Assembly (NCBI GenBank): GCA_945883235.1
Contig: CAMCXF010000031.1
Location: 1 to 40,950, forward strand
DNA from: Phenylobacterium deserti
GTDB lineage: Bacteria; Pseudomonadota; Alphaproteobacteria; Caulobacterales; Caulobacteraceae
DNA length: 40,950 bases
Direction: 5' to 3'
Part shown: positions 24,971 to 33,872 of the stretch, one piece after another
How positions within the stretch are numbered: position 1 is the first letter of the stretch
Layout of the letters: the number at the start of each line of letters is the position of its first letter
Notes under the pieces: generated by a model
The model's input: only the letters and a program-made list of their open reading frames with translations
Databases searched by the model: none
Told to the model about the DNA's origin: nothing
Position numbers and translations under genes: made by a program

Positions 24971-26818
24971 ATGACCTGGGATGTAATTGTCATTGGTGGA
25001 GGCCACGCCGGCTGTGAAGCGGCGGCGGCGGCGGCGCGGTTCGGCGCCCGCACGCTGCTGGCGACCCACAAGCTCGAAACCATTGGCGAGATGAGCTGCA
25101 ATCCGGCCATCGGCGGCCTGGGCAAGGGGCATCTGGTTCGGGAAATCGATGCTCTGGATGGTGTGATGGGGCGGCTGGCCGATGTGGCCGGCATCCAGTT
25201 CCGGATGCTGAACCGCTCCAAGGGCGCAGCGGTTCGGGGACCGCGCAGCCAGATCGACCGGAAGCTCTATCGCGAGGCCATGCAGGCGGAGTTGGCTGGG
25301 ACGCCCAACCTGAGCATAATCGCGGAGGCGGTCGAGGACCTGATCGTGGTTGATGGCACGGTCGTGGGTGTTGTCGGTGCCAGCGGGACCGAACACCGAG
25401 CCGGGCGCGTGGTGCTGACCACGGGCACCTTCCTCAAGGGCGTGATCCACCAGGGTGACCAGCGCATTCCCGCGGGTCGCATGGGCGATGCACCTGCAAT
25501 CGGCCTGTCGGACAGGCTGTACGCTTCGGGCCTGAAGATGGGGCGGCTGAAAACCGGGACGCCTGCGCGGCTGGATGGCTCAACCATCCTCTGGGATAGC
25601 CTGGAGATGCAGGACGCCGACGCCGAGCCGATACCTTTTTCGTTTTTGACAGACGCCATCACCACGCCGCAGGTGCAGTGTGGCATCACCTGGACTACCG
25701 AGGCCACGCACGCGATCATTGCCGAGCGTTTGGGCGAGTCGGCGGTCTATGGCGGGCGGGTTTCGGGGCGGGGGCCGCGCTATTGCCCCTCGATCGAGGA
25801 CAAGGTGGTGCGGTTTCGCGACAAGACCGGCCACCAGATTTTCCTGGAGCCCGAGGGGCTGGACGATACCACCGTATACCCGAACGGCATCTCGACCTCG
25901 GTGTCGGCGGAGACCCAGGATCTGTTCCTTCGCACCATTCCGGGCCTGGAGCAGGTGGTGGTCAAGCGCCACGGCTATGCCATCGAGTATGACTATGTGG
26001 ACCCGCGCGAGCTCTATCCGACGCTGGAGGTGAAGCGGTTGCCGGGCCTCTACCTGGCCGGTCAGATCAACGGCACCACGGGCTATGAGGAGGCCGCGGC
26101 TCAAGGGCTGGTGGCGGGGCTGAACGCGGCGCGGGCTGCCTCGGGAGCCGAGGCCGCCGAGTTTGCTCGTAGCGAGGCCTATATCGGCGTGATGATCGAC
26201 GATCTGGTCACCAAGGGGGTGACCGAACCCTATCGGATGTTCACCAGTCGCGCGGAGTTTCGGCTGACGCTGCGGGCCGACAACGCGGACCAAAGACTGA
26301 CCGGCAAGGGTCTGGAGCTGGGGGTCGTCGGCGCCGCGCGCGGCGCGGTTTTTGCGGAGAAGGCCGAAGCGTTGGCTGAGGCGCGGTCGATGGCGCGGGG
26401 GCTGACCATGACCTCGACGACGGCGGCCAAGGCGGGTTTGCCGGTGAAGGCAGACGGCCAGCGGCGCAACCTGATCGAGTTTCTGGCCTATCCGACCATC
26501 GGGTTCGACGATCTGGTGGCGATCTGGCCGCAGATCGCGGCGTGGCGGCCCGACGTGCGCGAGCAGGTGGAGATCGATGCGGCCTATTCGGGGTATCTGG
26601 ATCGCCAGACGGCCGATGTGGAGGCATTCCGGCGCGACGAGGACCTGCGTTTGCCGGCGGAACTGGATTACGGCGTGATCGGCGGGTTGTCGAACGAGGT
26701 GCGCGAGAAGCTGAAGGCGGTGCGCCCGGCGACGCTTGGCCAGGCGGGGCGGATCGAGGGTGTGACGCCGGGGGCGCTGACGGCGTTGCTGGCGCATGTG
26801 CGACGCAGGGCGGCGTAG
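24971..26818 (+). CDS. mnmG: tRNA uridine-5-carboxymethylaminomethyl modification enzyme MnmG (GidA)
   Basis: A 615-residue FAD enzyme, partner of MnmE in wobble-uridine modification. [24 protein letters not shown] is the FAD-binding Rossmann start, [20 protein letters not shown] contains an active-site Cys, [11 protein letters not shown] and [21 protein letters not shown] are the two GidA family signatures. Length agrees with E. coli (629). The start ATG follows the repeat-filled gap without a strong ribosome site. Next comes rsmG, the standard gidA-gidB pairing. Confidence 0.96.
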   Translation: MTWDVIVIGGGHAGCEAAAAAARFGARTLLATHKLETIGEMSCNPAIGGLGKGHLVREIDALDGVMGRLADVAGIQFRMLNRSKGAAVRGPRSQIDRKLYREAMQAELAGTPNLSIIAEAVEDLIVVDGTVVGVVGASGTEHRAGRVVLTTGTFLKGVIHQGDQRIPAGRMGDAPAIGLSDRLYASGLKMGRLKTGTPARLDGSTILWDSLEMQDADAEPIPFSFLTDAITTPQVQCGITWTTEATHAIIAERLGESAVYGGRVSGRGPRYCPSIEDKVVRFRDKTGHQIFLEPEGLDDTTVYPNGISTSVSAETQDLFLRTIPGLEQVVVKRHGYAIEYDYVDPRELYPTLEVKRLPGLYLAGQINGTTGYEEAAAQGLVAGLNAARAASGAEAAEFARSEAYIGVMIDDLVTKGVTEPYRMFTSRAEFRLTLRADNADQRLTGKGLELGVVGAARGAVFAEKAEALAEARSMARGLTMTSTTAAKAGLPVKADGQRRNLIEFLAYPTIGFDDLVAIWPQIAAWRPDVREQVEIDAAYSGYLDRQTADVEAFRRDEDLRLPAELDYGVIGGLSNEVREKLKAVRPATLGQAGRIEGVTPGALTALLAHVRRRAA

Positions 26819-26861
26819 GGGCGTGGCGGGCAAAACCGAAATCGAAAGCGGCGTCGTCTCT

Positions 26862-26907
26862 CGTCCCCCATCGGGGGAGGGGGACCACGAAGCGGTGGAG
26901 GGGTCCG
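26862..26907. repeat. GC-rich palindromic repeat, copy C (inverted)
   Basis: The reverse complement has CCCCTCCACC, GCTTCGTGGTCCCCCTCC, CCCGATGGGGGACGA, the same block order as copies A, B and D. It lies head-to-head with copy D 27 bp further, so together they could form a large hairpin ahead of rsmG. Confidence 0.72.
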
Positions 26908-26933
26908 GTCCCATCAGCGACGCGCCCGGCAAG

Positions 26934-26985
26934 CCCCCTCCACCTCGCTTCGCGCGGTCCCCCTCCCCTGATGAGGGAGGCGAGC
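26934..26985. repeat. GC-rich palindromic repeat, copy D
   Basis: CCCCCTCCACC, TCGCTTCGCGCGGTCCCCC, TCCCCTGATGAGGGAGG: fourth copy, direct orientation. Copies C and D lie in a reading frame that stays open from inside mnmG into rsmG. Confidence 0.72.
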
Positions 26986-27023
26986 GGCGGCGCGGAGTCA
27001 CTGATGCGGCCAGTTTTGCCAAG

Positions 27024-27620
27024 GTGGCAAAGGCGACCCCGGCCCAGATTGCCGATCTGGCGCGGTTTCTGGAGCTGCTCACGGCGTGGAATGCCAACAT
27101 GAACCTGGTGGGGCCGGCCAGCCTGCCGGACTTCTGGAACCGGCATGCGTGGGATTCAGCGCAGCTGTTGCGCCTGGCACCCAACGCCCTGACCTGGGCG
27201 GATCTGGGGGCCGGGGCGGGGTTTCCGGGGCTGGTACTGGCGATCCTGGGCAAGGGCAGACCTCAGTTTCACGTGCATCTGGTGGAGAGCATGACCAAGC
27301 GCTGTCGGTTCCTGAGCGAAGTGGTCAGCGAGCTGGGCTTGCCGGCCACCGTCCACAACGCAAGAGCCGAGACTCTGACCCTCGCCGTCGATATCGTGAC
27401 GGCACGCGCCTGCGCTCCGCTGCATCGGCTGTTCGGGTATGCCCGGTCATACCTGGCGATGGGCGCGCAGGGGTTGTTCCTGAAGGGACAAGATGTGGTG
27501 GCAGATATGACCGAGGCCGCAAGATATTGGGAGTATGAGGCCGACGTGGTGCCGTCCCTGAGCGATCCGGGGGGTCGCATCGTGCGGGTGAAGAGGCTCG
27601 GCCGTGCTCGCAAAGTCTGA
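27024..27620 (+). CDS. rsmG: 16S rRNA (guanine-527-N7) methyltransferase RsmG (GidB)
   Basis: At least 198 residues. The SAM-binding core is WADLGAGAGFPGLVLAI, with ELLTAWNANMNLVG before it and VESMTKRCRFLSEV after it, all characteristic of RsmG, which methylates G527 of 16S rRNA (loss gives low-level streptomycin resistance). The start is uncertain. GTG 27024 gives a family-length protein but a weak ribosome site. Expected N-terminal residues (VTDAASFAKVAK) begin at a GTC (26997), not a start codon. The same frame is open back to GTG 26823, with AGGGG 5 bp upstream, which would add about 67 residues encoded by two palindromic repeats. It overlaps parA by 17 nt. Confidence 0.9.
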   Translation: MAKATPAQIADLARFLELLTAWNANMNLVGPASLPDFWNRHAWDSAQLLRLAPNALTWADLGAGAGFPGLVLAILGKGRPQFHVHLVESMTKRCRFLSEVVSELGLPATVHNARAETLTLAVDIVTARACAPLHRLFGYARSYLAMGAQGLFLKGQDVVADMTEAARYWEYEADVVPSLSDPGGRIVRVKRLGRARKV

Positions 27621-28443
27621 GTCATACCAAAAGAAAGACCGGGCCCTACGCGTCCTGGTGGTCGCCAATCAGAAGGGCGGCGTGGGCAAGACCACGACGG
27701 CGATAAATCTGGGCACAGCATTGGCGGCGGTCGGCGAAAAGGTGCTGCTGATTGATTCTGACCCCCAAGGTAACGCCTCTACGGGGCTGGGTGTCGGCCG
27801 GGCGCAGCGCCGCAACACGCTCTACGACGTCTTGATGGGTGAAAAGCCGATCTCGGATGCCTTTGTGAAGACCTCGGTACCGGGTCTTGACCTGGTCCCG
27901 TCCGATCCGGACCTATCGGGGGTTGAGCTGGAGCTGGGCCAACACGCGCGTCGGTCGTTCAAGCTGCGGGACGCGCTGGAACCGCTGCGGGACGGGCAAA
28001 GCTATAACTATGTGCTGATCGACTGTCCGCCGTCTCTGAACCTGCTGACCGTCAACGCCATGGCGGCGGCCGATGCGGTGCTGGTGCCCCTTCAATGTGA
28101 GTTTTTTGCGCTGGAGGGCCTCAGCCAGCTGATGCGCACCATTGATCTGGTGCGGGGCAGCCTGAACCCGAAGCTCGAGATCCAGGGCATCGTGCTGACC
28201 ATGTACGACCGGCGCAATTCCCTGTCCGAACAGGTGGCTGGCGACGTGCGGGGTCACTTTGGCGAGACGGTTTACCAGACCGTGATCCCGCGCAACGTGC
28301 GGGTGTCCGAGGCCCCGTCGTTCGGCAAGCCGGTGCTGGTCTATGATCTGAAATGCGCGGGCAGCCAGGCCTATCTGAAGCTGGCGCGCGAGGTTGTGCT
28401 GCGCGAACGGAAGCGGCGCGCCCAACACCTGGAAGTGAGCTGA
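27604..28443 (+). CDS. parA: Chromosome partitioning ATPase ParA
   Basis: A 279-residue deviant-Walker ATPase. VVANQKGGVGKTTTAINLG is the Walker A with the signature Lys, LLIDSDPQGNAST is Walker A', and YVLIDCPPSLNLLTVNA is Walker B. It binds DNA non-specifically as an ATP dimer and is released by ParB, pulling the parS-ParB complex. Strong resemblance to Caulobacter ParA (TLYDVLMGE, MYDRRNSLSEQV, PRNVRVSEAPSFGKP). The GTG start at 27604 is the only usable one before the P-loop and lies inside the rsmG end. Its stop overlaps the parB start by one base (TGATG). Confidence 0.97.
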   Translation: MLAKSESYQKKDRALRVLVVANQKGGVGKTTTAINLGTALAAVGEKVLLIDSDPQGNASTGLGVGRAQRRNTLYDVLMGEKPISDAFVKTSVPGLDLVPSDPDLSGVELELGQHARRSFKLRDALEPLRDGQSYNYVLIDCPPSLNLLTVNAMAAADAVLVPLQCEFFALEGLSQLMRTIDLVRGSLNPKLEIQGIVLTMYDRRNSLSEQVAGDVRGHFGETVYQTVIPRNVRVSEAPSFGKPVLVYDLKCAGSQAYLKLAREVVLRERKRRAQHLEVS

Positions 28444-29309
28444 TGGCGGAACAACGCAGGGGACTGGGCCGAGGCCTTTCGGCGCTGCTGGGCGAGGCCG
28501 AAGACATCGCGCACGCCGGGGAACCGGCCGACGGCGTCCGTGATATTCCTATCGAACTGGTCCACAGCAATCCGAGCCAGCCGCGGCAGTTCTTCCGCGA
28601 AGACGATCTCGCCACTCTGGCGGAGTCGATCCGGGACAAGGGCGTGCTGCAGCCGATCCTGGTACGGCCCTCGCCGCGCACCAACGGTGAATATGAGATT
28701 GTCGCGGGGGAACGCCGCTGGCGCGCGGCACAGGTCGCGGGCCTGCGGGTCATCCCCGCGCTGGTGCGGACCCTGGACGACGAGCGGGCGCTGGAAATCT
28801 CGATCGTCGAGAACGTCCAGCGTGAAGACCTCAATGCCATGGAAGAGGCGCAGGCTTATCGCGCGCTGATGCAGCGGTTCGGGCACACCCAGGATCAAGC
28901 CGCGAAGTCTGTCGGCAAGAGCCGCAGCCACGTGGCCAACACCATCCGGCTGCTGCAATTGCCGGAGAGCTTGCAGCAGCATGTGATCCATGGCCGCCTG
29001 AGCGCCGGTCACGCGCGGGCGCTGTTGTCCGCCGAGCATCCCGAACGCGTGGCCGAACTGGTGGTGGAACAGCAGCTGTCGGTGCGCGACGCCGAAGCCA
29101 TGGTTCGGGGCAAGGCGGTGGGGTCAAAGAAGGCCTCGGGACCGCGCAAGTCCAAGGACGCCGACACCGCATCTCTGGAGGTCGACCTGGAAGACGCCCT
29201 GGGCATGAGCGTCGATGTGGCCGATCGCGGCGGTGCCGGCGAAGTGCGGATCAGGTATGCTAGCCTGGAACAGCTGGACGAGCTTTGCCGTCGCCTGATG
29301 CGGCGCTGA
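28443..29309 (+). CDS. parB: Chromosome partitioning protein ParB (parS-binding CTPase)
   Basis: A 288-residue protein. It opens with RRGLGRGLSALL, the ParA-stimulating N terminus; IPIELVHSNPSQPR and GERRWRAAQVAGL form the CTP-binding ParB/Srx domain with the GERRWRA box; the helix-turn-helix (SVGKSRSHVANTIRLLQLP) reads parS; the C-terminal ~45 residues form the dimer domain. CTP-dependent clamping at parS is established for the family. A perfect parS lies at 24500. Start at ATG 28443 overlaps the parA stop, so ParA and ParB are co-translated. Confidence 0.97.
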   Translation: MAEQRRGLGRGLSALLGEAEDIAHAGEPADGVRDIPIELVHSNPSQPRQFFREDDLATLAESIRDKGVLQPILVRPSPRTNGEYEIVAGERRWRAAQVAGLRVIPALVRTLDDERALEISIVENVQREDLNAMEEAQAYRALMQRFGHTQDQAAKSVGKSRSHVANTIRLLQLPESLQQHVIHGRLSAGHARALLSAEHPERVAELVVEQQLSVRDAEAMVRGKAVGSKKASGPRKSKDADTASLEVDLEDALGMSVDVADRGGAGEVRIRYASLEQLDELCRRLMRR

Positions 29310-29375
29310 GGCCGTAGCCGGCGAAGGTGATGTCAACCCGCTGGTCTGACGCACGGGCGGCGGCGAGGTCGGCCT

Positions 29376-29852
29376 TCAGATTTTATGGATCGGGTCTATC
29401 CAGGCTACGCCCTCCGGCGCTTCGGCGGGTTCGATGTCGAGGTTCACCACCACGGCATCAGAGTCACTCCGGACGAGCACACAGCAAAGGGCCTCGTCGG
29501 TGGAGGCGTTGATTTCCTGGTGCGGCACGAAGGGCGGCACATAGATGAAGTCACCGGGACCCGCTTCGGCCGTAAACTCCAGCGCCTCGCCCCAGCGCAT
29601 CCGGGCGCGACCGGAAACCACATAGATCACGCTTTCCAGCGGCCCATGGTGGTGAGCGCCGGTTTTGGCGTTGGCGTGGATGTGGACCGTCCCTGCCCAG
29701 AGTTTCTGGGCTCCCATCCGAGCCCGGTCGATGGCGACCGCGCGGTCCATGCCCGGGGTTGTTGCGGTCACCGGGTCGAGCTGGTCACCGGGGACGACGC
29801 GTACGCCGGAGTGTTTCCAGCCGTCAGCGGGTTTTGCGATGGGATCAGTCAT
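29376..29852 (-). CDS. Cupin-domain protein
   Basis: 158 residues, one small beta-barrel cupin domain. Metal-site motif 1 is HIHANAKTGAHHHGPLESVIYV (residues about 60-80, several His and a Glu), motif 2 is PGDFIYVPPFVPHQEIN with the final His. Such single-domain cupins bind Fe, Mn or Zn and act as dioxygenases, isomerases or sensors; no specific role is readable. ATG 29852 begins MTDPIAKP; the frame continues upstream without similarity. It is convergent with parB, 66 bp apart. Confidence 0.8.
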   Translation of the reverse strand: MTDPIAKPADGWKHSGVRVVPGDQLDPVTATTPGMDRAVAIDRARMGAQKLWAGTVHIHANAKTGAHHHGPLESVIYVVSGRARMRWGEALEFTAEAGPGDFIYVPPFVPHQEINASTDEALCCVLVRSDSDAVVVNLDIEPAEAPEGVAWIDPIHKI

Positions 29853-29983
29853 GGCGACAGTGTGGCGCCGCGCCCCTCGCTTTGGCAACGCCATGCTCTA
29901 CCCGATCGCCGCTGTCGGTGATGCCGGCGCCATTATGCGCAGCAATCGTCGTCAGGCGGTCGCTTTTTGAGCGACCGACGCCT

Positions 29984-30637
29984 TCAAGGCAAAGCTACGC
30001 GGGAGGCCCTGGTGATTTTCACCGGGGCCTTCAGCATTTCGCCCTTCATGGCACCTTCACCCCGGTTGGGGTCGGTCGGCAGGACGATGATTTTCTTCAC
30101 CACGTCCAGCCCCTCAACGACCTGACCGAAGGCGGCGAAGCCGGGGTTCTTCGGGTCTTTGGGATCGGCGTCCAGATAACTCATGTCGCCCAGGGTGATG
30201 GACCAGTCAGACTGTGCCGAGCCTGGGGCGTGACGCCCCATGGAAATCGTCCCCTCGGTGCGATGGGTCAGGCCGGTCTTGATCGTCGATTCATGGGCGA
30301 TCGGTGGAAGTACCTTCTTGGGGTCATTCTGCAGGCCGCCCTGGATCAGACCGTAGTCGTCGGCCGCATAGCCCGGTGGCCGCGACGCCCGGTAGAAGGT
30401 CGCACCATTGAACAGGCCGCGGTCGACGTACCTCAGATAGTTGGCGACGGTGATCGGTGCCTTTGCCGGGTAGAGCTCGATGACGATGACGCCTTGCGCC
30501 GTCTCGAGTTTGACGCGAGGGCCCGGTTTGGGAGCCGGCGCTGTCATGGGCGCGATTTCGGGCGCAGGGGCCTGAGCCCGGACAGCGGTGGTGGCGATGA
30601 GGGCGGCGGTGAGGCCGATGAGGCTGCGGCGGAGCAT
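29984..30637 (-). CDS. Periplasmic peptidyl-prolyl cis-trans isomerase, cyclophilin type
   Basis: 217 residues: signal peptide (LIGLTAALIATTAVRAQA), a Pro/Ala-rich linker, then a cyclophilin domain (VKLETAQGVIVIELYP, ITVANYLRYVDRGLFNGATFYR with the catalytic Arg, GLIQGG, and PGFAAFGQVVEGLDVV). It catalyses proline isomerisation during folding of envelope proteins. It is not fused to other domains. The start has a good signal peptide directly after Met, supporting 30637. Confidence 0.9.
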   Translation of the reverse strand: MLRRSLIGLTAALIATTAVRAQAPAPEIAPMTAPAPKPGPRVKLETAQGVIVIELYPAKAPITVANYLRYVDRGLFNGATFYRASRPPGYAADDYGLIQGGLQNDPKKVLPPIAHESTIKTGLTHRTEGTISMGRHAPGSAQSDWSITLGDMSYLDADPKDPKNPGFAAFGQVVEGLDVVKKIIVLPTDPNRGEGAMKGEMLKAPVKITRASRVALP

Positions 30638-30697
30638 GAGCTGAGAGTAGGCGGGGGTTTGCTGTCAGACCAACGAAAGATTTTGTCGAAGGCCCGA

Positions 30698-31294
30698 CTA
30701 CACCGACGGCAGTCGGTCGCGCCAATTCGCGTCGCGGCCTTCGGTAATACCCAGAAGTTGCAGGAAGCTGACGGCCGACAGCGGGCGGCCCGTGACCGAG
30801 TTCTCCGCCGCCACGTAGAGCGGCACCACCACCCACGAGGGCGGGAAGGCCTTGAGCTCACGATCCGGCATGGCGCCCAGGTGCGGGCAACGCTGCAGGG
30901 AGGCCTGCGCACACTTCAGGTGCTGGGGCGCGATGGCGCCGGCGTCGAGCAGCACCCGGTCATCGTCCAGGTCGACGGGTAATGCCGGACCGAAGCCGCG
31001 AGTGCGCAATGCGCCAGCGGCCACGAAGTGACCCGTCTGGCTCCAGCGGTCGCCTGCTGTGGTCGCGTCGCCGCACATGGGGCAGAGCATGGCGCGGACG
31101 CTGTCGCGCTGGCGGCGCAGGTGGTTGCGGGAATAGAGCGGTTTGCCCAGGCCGGGCTTCCAGGCCTGCAGCGCGGCGGGCTGGCCATCAACGGTGGGGC
31201 AGGGGCCGACGCCGCCTTGAATCTCCTCAGTCCAACTGGTCACCCAGGGCACATCAAGGCCGATCTTCAACCGCGTGGGGATCAGAGGCACCAT
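30698..31294 (-). CDS. Conserved protein of unknown function with CxxC motif
   Basis: About 198 residues from the second Met (31294; an in-frame ATG at 31312 adds six). Function unknown. It contains LCPMCGDATTAGDRWSQ in the middle and KCAQASLQRCPHL later, so four Cys plus His could form a zinc or similar metal site. No membrane segment or signal. The family seems widespread in alphaproteobacteria as a lone gene, as far as I recall; some relatives are near phage genes, but nothing phage-like is around here. It ends 61 bp before the cyclophilin start and follows the EcsC-like gene by 18 bp on the same strand. Confidence 0.7.
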   Translation of the reverse strand: MVPLIPTRLKIGLDVPWVTSWTEEIQGGVGPCPTVDGQPAALQAWKPGLGKPLYSRNHLRRQRDSVRAMLCPMCGDATTAGDRWSQTGHFVAAGALRTRGFGPALPVDLDDDRVLLDAGAIAPQHLKCAQASLQRCPHLGAMPDRELKAFPPSWVVVPLYVAAENSVTGRPLSAVSFLQLLGITEGRDANWRDRLPSV

Positions 31295-31312
31295 CTCTCG
31301 TGATCCTCGCAC

Positions 31313-31909
31313 CTATTCTGCCAGTACGCGCAGGCGGTAGCTGTTCATGGCGGTCTCGCCCAGACGCTCCAGCAGACGCCAGTTGACGACGGCACCGATG
31401 GGCGCGCCGACCACCGGGATCAACTGGGCCATTTTTGCGAGATCGATGTAGTCGCGGTAAGTCTGCTGGAACGTGCGCCAGTCGAAATGTGCGAAGTCGG
31501 CCGGGTGGGCGCGGGCACTCCAGTTTTCCAGTCCGGCCAGCACCGTCGGGCGATGTGCCGGCCCGGAAAAGGCCAACTGGAAGATCTGCAGAATGAACAG
31601 CCGCTCCTCGAAGCGATCCGCCTCATGGCCATAAATGGCCGAGAGATCGAACAGCAACTTCATCTTGATGACCAGCAGCGCCGGGAAGTCGGCCAGCGCC
31701 AGCCAGAAGCCGCCGGCACCGGCGACCCCGCCCTCGACGGCGGCGGTCTTGCGGTAGCCGTCGATTGCGGCTGCTGCGCGATGATCACGCTCGGCCAGCG
31801 ACGCGCCGATCAAGGGTTGGGCGGTGGTAAGATCGGCACCGGTTAGGATGGTGCGGGTCATACCTTCGATCACGGTTGTCAGGGTGGCGTGCACCTGTTC
31901 CGGGATCAT
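31313..31909 (-). CDS. EcsC-family protein (start uncertain, probably longer)
   Basis: 198 residues from ATG 31909. ITRMIPEQVHATLTTVIEGM, GGVAGAGGFWLALADFPALL and VVGAPIGAVVNWRLLE are features of the EcsC family, whose role is unknown (named from Bacillus EcsC beside an ABC transporter). The same frame continues upstream of 31909 with YGADEAAYGAWVCGEVAHWR and LDRAAKGLQGRITR, which look like the missing family N terminus, but there is no ATG, GTG or TTG between it and the preceding gene; an ATA codon sits at about the expected place near 32057. The gene may start at a rare codon, or its start was mutated and a shortened protein is made. Confidence 0.7.
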   Translation of the reverse strand: MIPEQVHATLTTVIEGMTRTILTGADLTTAQPLIGASLAERDHRAAAAIDGYRKTAAVEGGVAGAGGFWLALADFPALLVIKMKLLFDLSAIYGHEADRFEERLFILQIFQLAFSGPAHRPTVLAGLENWSARAHPADFAHFDWRTFQQTYRDYIDLAKMAQLIPVVGAPIGAVVNWRLLERLGETAMNSYRLRVLAE

Positions 31910-32055
31910 CCGGGTGATGCGGCCCTGCAGGCCCTTGGCAGCGCGATCGAGCGCGTTAGGGGGTTTGAGAACGCCTGCACGCCAGTGGGCGACTTCGCCG
32001 CAGACCCAGGCACCGTAGGCGGCCTCATCGGCACCATAGGGCGGGGTCGGGCGGG

Positions 32056-32205
32056 CTATTGCGCCAGCACCATCTGCAGGATCCAGGCACCCAGCGCCGT
32101 CACGCCGGTTCCGACGAGAAGCCCACGCACGAAACTGCCATTACGATCCCACCAGACACGGCGCGCGCGTATGCGTTGGGCACGATCGACTTTGCGGCGC
32201 TGCAT
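32056..32205 (-). CDS. Short membrane protein, unknown function
   Basis: 49 residues from ATG 32205 (18 more from 32259). A very basic N terminus (QRRKVDRAQRIRARRVWWDR) is followed by one membrane segment (FVRGLLVGTGVTALGAWILQMVL), so it is probably a single-pass inner-membrane protein with the basic part inside. No family recognised. It lies directly upstream of the EcsC-like gene in the same direction, its stop touching the latter's upstream frame, suggesting joint transcription. Confidence 0.5.
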   Translation of the reverse strand: MQRRKVDRAQRIRARRVWWDRNGSFVRGLLVGTGVTALGAWILQMVLAQ

Positions 32206-32349
32206 GATGGCCCTGTTCCCCCGGTCCGGGATGTCTTCTAACCTGCCCGGCGCGCGCACGAAACCTCAGTTGCAACCGATTTGGCGCCTGGTCGCTTGCC
32301 CGACTGCGCGGAAGGGCAGCTACAGGCGGGGGCCCGGCAGGAGTTCAGC

Positions 32350-33297
32350 ATGCGACGATTGGCGATAGCGTTCCTTTGCGTGGTGGCGGCTGCGGCCCTG
32401 AACGCCTGCGCCAAGCCGGAGTTGGCGTGGCCGCAGCTGGAAGGCCGCTATGCCAGCCCTGCGTCGCGCTATCTGGAGATGCCCGACGGCGTTCGCGTGC
32501 ATTACCGCGACCAGGGCGACCGGGCAGGCAGGACCGTTGTGCTGGTGCACGGGTTTGCGGCGTCGCTGCATGCCTGGGAGCCGTGGGTCGAGCGCCTGTC
32601 GAGAGACTATCGGGTCATCACGCTGGATCTGGCCGGCCACGGGCTGACGCGAACACCTGACGGATACCGGATTTCCACCGAGGGACAGATCGCGATCGTC
32701 GATGCGGTGACGCGGCGCCTGGGGGTAGAGCGTTTTGTGCTCGGCGGGAACTCGATGGGTGGCGCGGTGGCGTGGAACTATGCGCTGGCCCATCCGGATC
32801 GGCTGCGGGGCCTCGTGCTTGTGGACGCAGCCGGCTGGCCGGTGGAAGGCAAGCGCGAAGGCTCGCCGCTGGCGTTCAGGCTGCTGTCCAATCCGGCAGG
32901 GCGGGCGGTGCTGAAAAGCATTGACCTTGGGCCACTAGCCAAGCGCGGCCTGAAGTCTGCCTATGTGGACGAGGCCCTGGTCACCGAGGCGTTGGTGGAC
33001 CGATACGTCAACATGGCGCTGGCCCCCGGCCGTCGCGAGCTGATCCTCAATTCGCAGTCCCGCCCGCGCGAGCCGGTCACCAGGGCGACATTTGCGAAGA
33101 TCACGGCACCGACACTGGTGATGACCGGCGAGGCGGACAAAGTGATCCCGGCGTCGGCCAGTCGCGGGCTGGCCGGGGCGATCCCGGGCGCGAAGCTGAT
33201 CACCTATCCAGGCGTCGGCCATGTGCCGATGGAGCAAATCCCCGACCTTTCGGCCAGGGATCTGAGGGTATTTCTGGAAAGCCTGCCACCCGGCTGA
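32350..33297 (+). CDS. Alpha/beta hydrolase, lipoprotein
   Basis: 315 residues. Signal peptide with lipobox LNAC (Cys20), then a complete alpha/beta-hydrolase domain: oxyanion motif VLVHGFAASLHAWEPW, nucleophile Ser in GGNSMGGAVAW, acid Asp in MTGEADKVIP, and His in YPGVGHVPMEQIP. It should act in the periplasm on an ester or similar bond; substrate unknown. ATG 32350 is chosen because the signal peptide begins there. It is divergent from the small membrane protein gene and convergent with the SRPBCC gene, 7 bp from its stop. Confidence 0.88.
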   Translation: MRRLAIAFLCVVAAAALNACAKPELAWPQLEGRYASPASRYLEMPDGVRVHYRDQGDRAGRTVVLVHGFAASLHAWEPWVERLSRDYRVITLDLAGHGLTRTPDGYRISTEGQIAIVDAVTRRLGVERFVLGGNSMGGAVAWNYALAHPDRLRGLVLVDAAGWPVEGKREGSPLAFRLLSNPAGRAVLKSIDLGPLAKRGLKSAYVDEALVTEALVDRYVNMALAPGRRELILNSQSRPREPVTRATFAKITAPTLVMTGEADKVIPASASRGLAGAIPGAKLITYPGVGHVPMEQIPDLSARDLRVFLESLPPG

Positions 33298-33304
33298 CGG
33301 CGGC

Positions 33305-33796
33305 CTATTTGGTCTCGGCGATGGTCTTCATGGTGGCCATGATGCCGGCGAACATCTTCTGGCGGCGGTCCTTGTTGGCGGCGCGCTGTTCTGCGGGGAT
33401 AGACGTCTCATCAAAGAACAGGCTGTAGACCAGTTTCGAGGACTTCTTGTCCACCGGACGGATCTCGACGGTGCCGTGATAGAGGATCGCCGGATTGATA
33501 TCGGCGTAGGTATAGGACATCGGCGTTACGGCCACGATGACCTCCTCGACCCGGCCTGCGATCTTGCGCAGTGCGCCCAGTTCACCGTCCTTGCCGGCGG
33601 TGATCTCGCAGGGCGCCTTCAGCCAGGCGCCGATATCGCAATAGCCCTTTACCTTCGCCCAGGCCGTCGCCGCCGGGACGTTGATGGTGGTCTCCTGGAC
33701 GATGGAGACATAGGAGCCTGGCGCGGCCTGAGCGGCCCCCGCGAGGCTGAGTGCGGCGGCGCAAGCGGCAAGGCCAGCGAACGGATGAATGGTCAT
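33305..33796 (-). CDS. Secreted SRPBCC (START-like) family protein
   Basis: 163 residues: signal peptide ending in AGAAQAAPG, then a START/Bet v1-like fold with VSIVQETTINVPAATAWAKVKGYCDIGAWL, a typical opening of polyketide-cyclase/SRPBCC proteins. These bind small hydrophobic ligands; ligand unknown. It is predicted periplasmic. The start at 33796 is set by the signal peptide, and GGGGG lies a few bases upstream on the coding strand. Confidence 0.78.
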   Translation of the reverse strand: MTIHPFAGLAACAAALSLAGAAQAAPGSYVSIVQETTINVPAATAWAKVKGYCDIGAWLKAPCEITAGKDGELGALRKIAGRVEEVIVAVTPMSYTYADINPAILYHGTVEIRPVDKKSSKLVYSLFFDETSIPAEQRAANKDRRQKMFAGIMATMKTIAETK

Positions 33797-33872
33797 GTGG
33801 TGTCCCCCTTTATGATTGGACCCATCTTGCACGGCTTCCCCAGGGAACGGCAAGGAGGTGTGTGATCTGTCT

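Noticed and set aside
25580..27253. 557-codon open frame opposite mnmG and rsmG
   Set aside because: Low-complexity Arg/His/Gln composition, spans two real genes on the other strand.
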